Source of the DNA: Gymnopus androsaceus JB14
Lineage: Eukaryota > Basidiomycota > Agaricomycetes > Agaricales > Omphalotaceae
Length of the DNA: 64,000 nt
Assembly (NCBI GenBank): GCA_009733575.1
Contig: ML769450.1
Span: forward strand, 62,001-126,000
Direction: 5' to 3'
Positions within the stretch are counted from its first letter, which is position 1; every line of letters begins with the position of its first letter. The notes under the pieces are model-generated. The model was not told the origin of the DNA. It did not search any database and saw only the letters and a list, made by a program, of their open reading frames with translations. Positions 23,340 to 31,713 of this stretch are shown in pieces. A program made the position numbers and the translations under genes.

Positions 23340-24140
23340 CTGGGTAAAACCGGGGGAGCTCGTCAAGATCTACGGCAAAGTCACGGGCTCAGTCGGAACG
23401 GATATCAATTTCGGGTCGAACAGTGATGTTCGGATGATAACCCTTATTGGTGAAGAATGGAGAAATACTGGTCAAGGCGTTTGGCGCATTATTGTAGGCA
23501 AATTCGGCAAGTGGGAGGATCTCATCCCAGTTGTCCTGTTGATAGAAAGTGTAGATTTGAATATATTGCTCTAGCGTCTGATTGACTCGTTTGGTTTGAC
23601 CGTCGCCTTCAGGGTGATAACCGGAAGTAAAATGTAGCTCCATAGAGAGAGCTTGGCCGAGAGCGCAAAAAAAGGCCAAGACGAATTCGGAACCTCGATC
23701 GGAGGTTACGTGGCTCGGAACTCCGTGTTTAGAGAAGACATGTAGGACAAAAAGAACAGCAAGCTGCTCGGAGGTGATTGATGTATGACAAGGGATGAAG
23801 ATACCTTGTTTTGAGGATCGGTCCACAATGACCAGTATTGAATTATAACCGTTGGAGTTCGGTAACTCTTCGATGAAGTCCATGGAAATAGAATCCCATG
23901 GCCGAAGCGGAACCGGAAGTGGTTTGAGCAGACCATATGGTTGGTGCCGGCGAGACTTATTACGACCACAGGTTGTGCAGGAACTTACATAGTCGCGAAC
24001 AAAGTCTCGGACTTTTGGCCAGGTGTACTCTCGTTGAATAGACTCAAGTGTTCGGTTCTGACCAAAATGACCGGAGAGTGGGTGGTCATGGAAATATTGG
24101 AGGACTTGAAGTCGAAGGTCTCCGCCATTAGGTACGTAAA
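23340..24140 (-). pseudogene. Integrase region of gypsy pol, truncated
   Basis: The zinc-binding part shows FHDHPLSGHFGQNRTL and CTTCGRNKS (HHCC type), followed by WPKVRDFVRDYV. The catalytic core starts at 23883 with the first Asp in MDFIEELP and the second in TSDRGSEF (codon 23698-23700). The position of the catalytic Glu is a Lys (23590-23592, GQTKRVNQ in place of the usual GQTERVNQ). The frame stops after DIRSD, then ARDFAVDLDEL continues briefly to about 23350 and all similarity ends. The C-terminal GPF region and chromodomain are absent. Confidence 0.8.
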
Positions 24141-25294
24141 TTCGGCTATCCAGTCAGAGTAGACCGTCAGAGCTGAGAGACCAGCGAGGTTTGGACGGAT
24201 CAGTGGCGGCTGCTTCCGCATCCAGAGGAAGAGAGAGTCAGATGGCATTATGGAGTGCCTCAATATCCATGACGATTGATGCTCGGAGGATCGGACCTTC
24301 AAGGAAGGTTGCTCAAAGTGATGTGGTTGTTCGTTTGTGAAGATTGGTTGGAAATTCTGTGGATTGACTTGCGCGTAGCCGATATCCCCCTCTTTCGGGT
24401 AGACATCCCATCATCTAGTCATAGCGTCGGGTTTTTCACCAAGCTTACCGGGATGGAACCGGATCACCATATTGAAGGTGTGGAGGTATTCGGACCATTG
24501 GACCTGTTGTTGGGTCAATATTTTTGTAGTTGAGAAATACTCAAGATTCTTGTGGTCAGTCACCACATTGATCCCTTCACCAGAGCCTTCGAGGTAATGC
24601 CGCCAGCTCTGGAACGCCTTGAAAATGGCGAGGAGCTCTTTGTTGTGAGTGTCATAGTTGAGCTCTGCTGCTTGGAGCGTTCATGATAAGAACGCTACAG
24701 GGTGAATTTGACTGTCATTGAGTAGTATAGAAAGAATTGCCGCAACGGCGTAGTCCGAAGTGTCGGTTTCTACAATAAGGGGTCAGTTTGGTTCCCAATG
24801 TGCAAGGATCGGTGCGTGTGTGAAGGCGTATTTCAAGTTGTCAAATGCTGCTTGACAATCGGCCAACCATAACCAGTCAATACCCTTTCGGGTGAGACGG
24901 TTTAGTGGAAGGACGATTCCAGAATAATTATAAATAAAACGCCGATAGAAATTAGCGAAACCGAGGAAGGATTGGATGTCCCTGACTTTCCAAGGAGTTG
25001 GCCAGTCAGTTATTGCTTGTACCTTGTCGGCGGCCATTGTCAAACCGGCTGGTGACATGATGTAACCGAGATATTCAACTGTATCGACCGACCATTTGCA
25101 CTTCTTCGCATTAGCGAAGAGTTTGTTCTTCCGGAGCCACCAGAGGACTTCTCGAACATGTTCCTCATGCTGCTCGGGGTTATCCGAGTAGATCAGGATA
25201 TCGTCGAGATAGACAATGACATTGACATCAATCATGTCCGCTAGGACTTCATTGATGAATCGTTGCCATGCGGCCGGAGCGTTTGTGAGACCGA

Positions 25295-25942
25295 CACCTG
25301 AGGCTCTAGCCTTATTAAAATAAAGCCCGACAACTTGTCGTAGGTGCATTTTAATATTTGCGACAGCTATATAGAGCCTACAGTACTGACAGGGGAACCC
25401 TAACCATAGTATGATAAGATGGGGCCATATCTCGGGAACGAGGGACTGTGAGAAAAAACGGAAAAGGCTACACCCTGTTATTTTCGGCCCGCTTTCTGAT
25501 CGTGGTATCTATTTAACCCTAACCCTAAAACTGAATTATGCCAAAAAAGGAAATTTTCGCACTGTTTTGGTCAGGTCTCGTTAGGGTAAGCACAAAGTGC
25601 TTACCCTAACATAGAGACCTGATCAAAACAGTGCCAAACAAACAGTGCACATAGGTTAGGGTTAGGGTGGTTAGGGTTTAGGGGTTGAGGATAAAAATGG
25701 GGGTGTGGGGGCTTGCCCCCACTGTTATAATATTAGTCATCATTAGGGTTAGGATACGAGGTAGGGTTAGGGTTGGGTGCAGGTGACCTGTACAAGCATG
25801 AGAAAAGTGTCCTTTTTTTCCCACGGGCTCTCGTTCTCTCTGTATAGATATTACGACTTTGGTGCTGACAAGTTGTCCCAAATATTAAAATGCACCTCCG
25901 AGAACTTGTCAGGGTTTATTTTAATACTGCTAAAGAACCAGC
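25295..25942. mobile_element. Mutator-like MITE inserted in the gypsy reverse transcriptase
   Basis: Flanking copies of TGAGACCGA (25286-25294 and 25943-25951) form a 9-bp target duplication, the length typical of Mutator-like elements. Removing the insert and one copy rejoins the RT between MPFGL and TNAPA. The inverted ends pair over about 60 bp, including TTATTAAAATAAA and GGTGCATTTTAATATTTG. The interior has no open frame but carries TTAGGG-like motifs and a central hairpin. Confidence 0.8.
25559..25634. repeat. Long hairpin at the centre of the MITE
   Basis: The arms are GCACTGTTTTGGTCAGGTCT and onward through TTAGGGTAAGCAC, a 3-base loop AAA, then the inverse GTGCTTACCCTAAC through AGACCTGATCAAAACAGTGC. 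They pair over about 35 bp with a small bulge. This may be a second, smaller element nested in the MITE. Confidence 0.7.
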
Positions 25943-26468
25943 TGAGACCGAAGGGCATGACATTCCATTCGTAGGAACCCCATCGAGTGTGGAATGTTGT
26001 CTTCCACTCGTCACCTTTGTTGATTCGGATGAGATGGTAAGCATGTTTAAGGTCGATTTTGGTGTATATCCAGGCTTTTCGTGGAGCATCCAAAAGGTCG
26101 GATATGAGCGGCAGCAGATATCTGTCTTTTTTTGTAATTCTGTTAAGACCTCGGAAGTCGACACAAAGCTGAAGAGAACCGTCTTTCTTCGGTGCGAAGA
26201 GGACCGGTGCTCCGTGAGGTGAATTCGATACAGAAATGAATCCAGTTTTGAGATGCTCATTGAGAAAATCTCGGAGAGCCTGCTGCTCACGAGGGGAGAG
26301 TGGAATGATTCAACCAAGAGGCGGGGAACTGCCTTCTTCTACTTCAATCTTGAGATCATAAGGTCGGTGCTCTGAAGGCAAATCGGCTTGTACTTCATCA
26401 AAGACATCAGCGAAGTCCTGATATTGTGCCGGGATGTCGGTACGTGGTGGTGATGCAGTTGCCGCAGA

Positions 26469-27260
26469 TCAGCTGGATACTTCCAGTGATACGGCGTGTA
26501 TCAGAAACGGTTCGGAACTCGTTTCTTTGAGAATGCGGGAAAATGCAGCAGCACAAACAAAAGCAATGTTGACATCTGGGTACTCAGTTTTGGCCGCTCG
26601 TTGATGGACCAAAGGGTAGGTGTAGATGGGTTCAAAAGGAAAATGCTCGGATAGAGCCCAAGGCTTTGAGATATGAGCACGGTTACCACAAGGCGTACCG
26701 TAAACGGGAGAAACCATTGGGGTCGGAGAATCCGGAGGGATTTCGGACCGAGAGGATTCTGAGCGGTTGATGCGACCGGTCGGAAAAGACGTCTGAGGGA
26801 TAGAATCAAGCTGCTCAGTGTGTCGGAATGTTATAGTTTTTGATGCCCAGTCAATCAACGGATTGTAGTGGGTCAAGAAACTGAATCCTAAAACAGCTTT
26901 GCATGATGAGTCCAAAGGAGTAACATAAAATGTTAAGGGGAAAAGCTCGCTGGATGGAAAGTGGACATCAAGAGATGCCGTTTCCGAGATTGCACTAGGT
27001 GCAAGTGAACCATCAAACAACCAGAGGTTGATTGGAGTGATTTTTGTAGTCGGTATATCATTTAAAGAAACGTAAGATCTATCTAAGAAATTGTCTGTAG
27101 AACTGGAATCGAGAAGAGTAGAAAAACTAAGTACAACCGCAGTTTCAGCCGATTCGTTTATGGCTGGAAACTCGGTAATGAGATTGAAACGGAAGGATCA
27201 ATCGAGATCGGAAAGAGCGGACGTGTTGAGAGTTACTTCCCCAGATTGAGTACGAACGTA
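26469..27260 (-). pseudogene. Aspartic protease region of gypsy pol
   Basis: The frame SGEVTLNTSALSDLD leads to a retropepsin active-site segment STLLDSSSTDNFLDRS. The usual D-S-G triad reads D-S-S (codons 27102-27110), which would disable the enzyme. Further down, SCKAVLGFSFLTHYNPLIDW is typical of the second half of Ty3/gypsy proteases. The pol frame overlaps the end of gag in a different frame, so a ribosomal frameshift would have been used originally (inference). Confidence 0.75.
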
Positions 27261-27304
27261 GTCAATGCGACTCCTGCTTTGTACCGGGGTACAGGAGCCG
27301 CGGA

Positions 27305-29086
27305 CTAATTTTCCGGAACCTTGGCTACCGCCGGAAGTTCAGGCCCCTGGGTTACAGCAGCGCGGCTGCGCAGTTGAGAACCGCTGTTTGGTTTTCGAAC
27401 CGTACAATCATCCAACTTATGCTTACCACCACAAAATGTACACAGGTTAAACTTTCGGCGCCTTTCCAGTTCCTCCGGCTTGAGTTTGCCATCAGGCCCA
27501 AGATGTTTAGCGTGGGGCTTGGGTGGTGACAAACTGGAGGTACTAGCCGAAGAACCGGAGGAATTACCGGAGCCACTATTACCTTTCCAGTTTTTATTGT
27601 TCTTCTTACTGGACTTTTGTTGACTGGTGGATTGTGAAGACGAAGCCGTGTTGGTTGATGTAGAAACTGAAACCGTAGTAGAGGAGCCGGTGCTATTACC
27701 CTTCTTTCCGGAGGTAGAGCTCCTGTTAGAATTCCGGGCACTCTCCTGTTTCTTCTCCTCTTCACGGCGCCAGTACTGGTTATCAATCTGAAGAACCGTT
27801 TGTCGAAACGCGGTTAGATCCCACAGTGTCGGCATGTGAACGAGTTCGTCTTTGATATGATCGGCAAGGCCGCGATGATATGCCCACTTAAGAGTGGATA
27901 CGTCCCAGTCGGTGGATGCTGCAAGGGTGTTGAACCGGATGTTATATTTTTGGACCGGTTCGTTTTCCTTCATTTGGAGGAGACCGAGTCTCTCCTCGGC
28001 GTCCCCTTGAGCGTCGTAAAGACCGAAGTTGTCTTGGAGCTCACTAATGAGGGCTGAGAACGATTGTGTCCATGCGGGCATTGCATTAAGGTCCGGGTCT
28101 AAGATGTCGGGTTCAAACCATTCCCAAGCTGCACCACCGAGATAAGATAGTGTATAGCTGATTTTCCGTTGTTCGGTGAAATAGTTCGGTCAATCAAGGA
28201 AAACAAGCGAGAAGGAGACAAGGAAAGTTTTAAGTTTCTTGGGATCGGATCCATTGAAAACATCTGGATCCTTGACCTTGTTTTTACCAGCATCGCCGGT
28301 ATCTCCTCGCATGTTGCCTAGAACCTGGCCGAGAGTGTCCAAAGATCCTGTAAAATTTTGGAACAACGCAAGGAGTTGTTGTGGAGTGGGTTCCGTAGGT
28401 ACCGGTCCCACAGCTCCTCCAGCAGGAGGGCCACCAGGAGGACCACCAGTAGGACCACCAGGAGGGCCGCCAGGAGGACCACCAGGAGGACCGCCAGGAG
28501 GGCTGCCAGTAGGACGGTCTCCGGACGGATCGGTTCTATCTGGATCCTCACCTCCACCGTTACCATCATTGGGGTTTGGATTATCACCGGATTGTTCTGC
28601 AAATGGATCTTCGTCTCCTCGACCACTTGCCCTAGATGATCTACATGTCTGGGAGTGGCCTTGGGAGACTTGGGATTGAGAGCGACTAGCATCTCTGGAA
28701 TTGGTTGGGACGGCAGTAGCCCTTCGCCGAGCGCCAGCTGTCAGGAATGTTGGAGATTGTGGAACTTCTTCCGGGGCTACTACCGTCAGTATAGCAGCTC
28801 AATCTCTGACCAGTGTACATACTGTAAATTCGTTACCCTCATTGTCATAAAGGGTTTTAAAAACAAATTGTGTAGCTCCGCTGTCAGTATCCGTCGTTAT
28901 CGCAGGAGGGACTGGAGCAGCAGAACTTGGACCGAAAGCTGTAATACGTCGATGGGCAGTACCAAGTGCTGAAATAGATTCTGCATATGGAGCGAATGCA
29001 GATGCGTTCGTTGCGAACACATTTTGGATTGGTGCCGGTGTGGGGTTTACCGCTCCTTGGCTACAAAGTGTACGTTTTGGAGCCAT
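27305..29086 (-). pseudogene. gag of the gypsy element
   Basis: The start at 29086 reads MAPKRTLCSQGAVNP. One frame runs from there to 27305 but is interrupted by TGA codons near 28799 and near 28190. Features in order: an N-terminal variable part, a Pro-Gly-rich repeat (28430-28520), the capsid-type region with AWEWFEPDIL and FNTLAASTDWDVS, a Ser-rich linker, and a zinc knuckle CTFCGGKHKLDDC near 27440, spaced CX2CX3HX4C. The antisense open frames here are shadows of the repeat. Confidence 0.8.
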
Positions 29087-29116
29087 AGGAATTGGTAAAA
29101 AGATGGCGTAACAAGA

Positions 29117-29130
29117 TTTAGTTTAAATAT
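29117..29130 (-). promoter_or_regulatory. Candidate self-priming primer-binding site of the gypsy element
   Basis: Element-sense ATATTTAAACTAAA lies 2 nt after the 5' LTR end and has no match to a tRNA 3' end (no TGG start). It is the exact reverse complement of TTTAGTTTAAATAT inside the LTR (29435-29448), which begins 31 nt after a TATATAAG box (29472-29479), at the expected transcript 5' end. This is the Tf1/sushi arrangement. Confidence 0.6.
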
Positions 29131-29132
29131 AC

Positions 29133-29742
29133 TGTTAGGACCGTGCTACCGGAGGGGAGCCGGACCTGAAAGAAGTCAAGCCGGGTCAGACCAAAGTATA
29201 AACCGAGGCAACCAAAGTAGTTGCCAACCGGAGACACGAGAAGGAAGTGGACCGCAGACCGTCTATTAGGACGGACCCTCGCTACACTGAATGGTCCTGA
29301 AGGGAATGGAAGCGATGACACCGAAGGTTGTTGGTAAAGATGTCCAAGATGGACTTGACGACGCCGAAGGTCGTCGGTGAGTAAAGGATCAAGGCCGGAA
29401 GGCATTGAGTCGAGTATAAGGTTAATCCAAGTCAATATTTAAACTAAAGACTACTATACAAGATGAGTTGGCTTATATACGGTAGTCCTTATTGTTAAAT
29501 AAAGATAATAGCTTCCCGTATGATATAAGTCGGCCGGGAAGGAGAATAATAAGTAATTGTCTTTTGGTTAGAGTAATTGTTAAACGTGAGAGTGAATGGG
29601 AAACAATAAGAAACAGACCGAAAGGGACCGAGGTGACTGGCCCGACCGGTTCGGTCACTTAGAAGAAAATATCCGATATAAGTACAGAGGAATCTTGGTC
29701 GTCTCGGTAAGTGTACCGGCCGTAGCCGGCATGGTCGTAACA
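29133..29742 (-). repeat. 5' LTR of the gypsy element
   Basis: 610 bp, TGTTACGACC to GGTCCTAACA in element sense. It contains TATATAAG at 29472-29479. It is 7 bp longer than the other LTR because it keeps this TATA box. Confidence 0.92.
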
Positions 29743-29747
29743 ACCTG

Positions 29748-30083
29748 AGATCCGGTCTCTTGCAAACTTTATTCAAAGTCAGCAATGAATTCAATACCAA
29801 GTTGATCTCAGCAATGTTTGAATTTAACCCAAGCAAGATTAGTTAAAAGATCCATGACAAGAGTTGCGCAGAATTAAAATCCCAGATACTAAGCCTTCTT
29901 GATCACTACTTTCCCACCTGCCAAATTCTCAATCATTTCGCTCAAAGTTTTGCTTTCTTTCCTCAATAATGCTACCATACCTTCCTGTACAGCACCGGGA
30001 TTTGGCTGATCACCCCATTTTTGAAGTCGGGCTTTCTGATGGTGTAATTTTTGTACAGATTTTTCAAGCCCAATCAATGGCAA
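29748..30083 (-). other. Possible internal remnant of the disrupted copia element
   Basis: After the target duplication, the minus strand near 29845-29760 reads MDLLTNLAWVKFKHC and DQLGIEFIADFE, which loosely resembles the C-terminus of Ty1/copia RNase H (the usual end reads like LTK then KF..FR..LGI). It points toward the LTR at 21012-21301 as if one element had been split by the gypsy insertion. A separate 64-residue frame at 29889-30083 (KESKTLSEMIENLAGGKVV) is not recognised. Confidence 0.35.
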
Positions 30084-30856
30084 TCACTTTTTTTTCACTC
30101 TATCTTCACTAAAAACTTTTTTTTTTTGGAAAATTTTTGCAAATTCATTTTCAGCATATAAAATAAAGGTTTTTTAGAGGTTGGTATCATTTTGTCCATT
30201 TTTGCATGACTCGAGTCATAGCACTCATAGGACCCATAGCAAGGTCCCCCTCTGTCCAGAACTATGGACTGCTATGGGTCGCTATAGACTGCTATGGACT
30301 GAATTGCATGTCTTTTGACATGGGAAGCTCCGAGCAATACCAAATTTATTAATATACATTACCTGTTGCGGTTGCTACAACAATCAAATGGAGCTCAAAG
30401 AATGTTGGAGAAAAGGAAAGATCATTGTTCATTGATACTACAGTGTACAGGTGACTGTAAATACTTCAATAACTACTTATCACAACCACCAATAATAATA
30501 ATAATATTACAATAACTCGCATATAAGTCTGCCAATGAATAAGTTAGAACTGAAGACCAACAACAAACTGTAAGAACTTACAGCAGGAACTTGAAAGAAA
30601 ATTGTGACAAGTCAGAATCAATGTAGAAGTGGGAGGCTGTGAGTGGGGAGAAGTCAAAGTTGCAGTTGCTGCAACATGCTGATTTTAAAGGGGACAGTGG
30701 ACCGTGAACAATGTAATGACAGCTGTCAAGATGTTGGCAGCTGGCTCAAGTGTTTGGTAATCTCATAGGAGCTCATAGGAGGAGCTCATAGGAAGCCATA
30801 GCATTTCAAAGCACTATGGCTGCTATGGCCTGCTATGGCTTGCTATGGCCTGCTAT
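30084..30856. repeat. GCTATGG/CCATAGC motif clusters of a possible non-autonomous element
   Basis: Hexamer-like motifs CCATAGC and GCTATGG occur many times at 30210-30300 and 30765-30856, and again at 31188-31220 after an inserted MITE. The right side ends with ACCCAGGTTTTGCTGATG (31222-31239), the inverse of the terminus seen at 20244. The left terminus is not found. Confidence 0.4.
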
Positions 30857-31187
30857 TAGTGTTGCAATGGCTTGACTTGGGATGACAGCATGCCGGCTGC
30901 CACGCCGAAATTATGTCAATGTATGCTGTGCCATTAATGATATGTCACTTGGTGTGGCATGCTGCCACTCAAGCCATTTTCACACCTGATCAACTACTTT
31001 TAGTATACAAAAATTATTAATATTTTTTTTGATTTCTCGGAGAATTATTTATAGCTAACTTTAGCTGGTGGTTGCTAGGTCCGGCATCGACTGACAGCAT
31101 GGCATGCCAAGCCATGCCATGTCTATTTTTGGTTGATGCTGTTATAAGTTGTGCCACGCTGCACCATGTCATGCCTTCGCAACACTA
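30857..31187. mobile_element. hAT-like MITE, 331 bp
   Basis: The ends are TAGTGTTGCAATGGCTTGAC and, inverted, TAGTGTTGCGAAGGCATGAC. The flanks are identical 8-bp copies CCTGCTAT (30849-30856 and 31188-31195), the duplication length of hAT elements. The interior is palindromic in part (ATGGCATGCC..) and has no transposase. Confidence 0.8.
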
Positions 31188-31239
31188 CCTGCTATGGCTT
31201 GCTATAGCTTCTATGACCATTACCCAGGTTTTGCTGATG

Positions 31240-31713
31240 ATGTCCATGGAAAAAGCACTTAAATTTTATGCCTTGACATTTCTGTTTTTGATTTGCAAAC
31301 CACTACAACTAACAATCACCAATTCAAGAATTCTGAATAATGTTGGTTAACAAACTTCAAAACATATTAACTTTCGATTTCCGGATCATTATTTGTATAA
31401 GCGCTGAAAATCAGCTGGAAATACAACACTTTGACATTTCTATTTTTGACTTACACCTAACAATCACCATTCCGAGGATTCTACATACTGTTTTACGACA
31501 TCAAAATGTTGAACATAAGCTTAATACGGCTGGGCTTAGCTATTTAATGAAACAGTAACTATATGCAGATTCCATTCTTTGATGAACAGCTATATATTGG
31601 CTATATACCTCAGATAAAGCTTAAGCTCTTTCCAGTTTCTGAGAAAGATTCTTTCACTGTAGTGATGATGACACCATCCTAAGGCAAAAGGTAAACGACA
31701 GAATATATATGAC
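31240..31713. other. Intergenic, nothing recognised
   Basis: An AT-rich stretch between the element cluster and the 3' end of the DUF6534 gene. No conserved frame was seen. Confidence 0.35.

Larger units (their letters stand above)
24150..26330 (-). pseudogene. Reverse transcriptase and RNase H of gypsy pol, split by a MITE
   Basis: The RT begins near 26310 with [13 protein letters not shown] and [11 protein letters not shown], then [18 protein letters not shown], and breaks after VMPFGL at 25952. It resumes at 25285 with TNAPAAWQRF and carries the catalytic YLDD at 25200-25211, then SFLGFANFYRRFI. RNase H follows with ETDTSDYAVAA near 24770 and HKNLEYF near 24550. Stops interrupt RNase H, and a frame change separates it from integrase. 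It is non-functional as it stands. Confidence 0.85.
21370..29742 (-). mobile_element. Ty3/gypsy LTR retrotransposon, inactivated, with antisense accessory gene
   Basis: The element is 8373 bp with LTRs at both ends and a 5-bp target duplication ACCTG at 21365-21369 and 29743-29747. On the minus strand the order is 5' LTR (29133-29742), primer site, gag, protease, reverse transcriptase, RNase H, integrase, 3' LTR (21370-21972), which is the Ty3/gypsy order. A polypurine tract AAGAGGGGGATA abuts the 3' LTR. Stops interrupt gag and pol, the protease and integrase active sites are altered, and a MITE splits the reverse transcriptase. The integrase C-terminus and any chromodomain are missing. That space (22174-23180) holds a spliced gene on the opposite strand. 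Confidence 0.93.

Noticed and set aside
22308..23366. Minus-strand open frames (83-192 residues) in the gypsy 3' region
   Set aside because: Shadows of the antisense Glu/Lys-rich gene; they do not continue integrase similarity.
25500..25790. A chromosome end or subtelomere signalled by TTAGGG motifs
   Set aside because: The motifs are few, in both orientations, confined within a MITE and flanked by ordinary sequence on both sides.
27305..27307. Stop-codon readthrough between gag and pol
   Set aside because: Pol is in a different frame from gag at this point, so a frameshift rather than readthrough is the simpler model.
28239..28679. 146-residue forward open frame with Pro-Gly repeats
   Set aside because: It is the antisense shadow of the Pro-Gly-rich repeat of the gypsy gag frame; the minus-strand frame continues into recognisable capsid and zinc-knuckle sequence.
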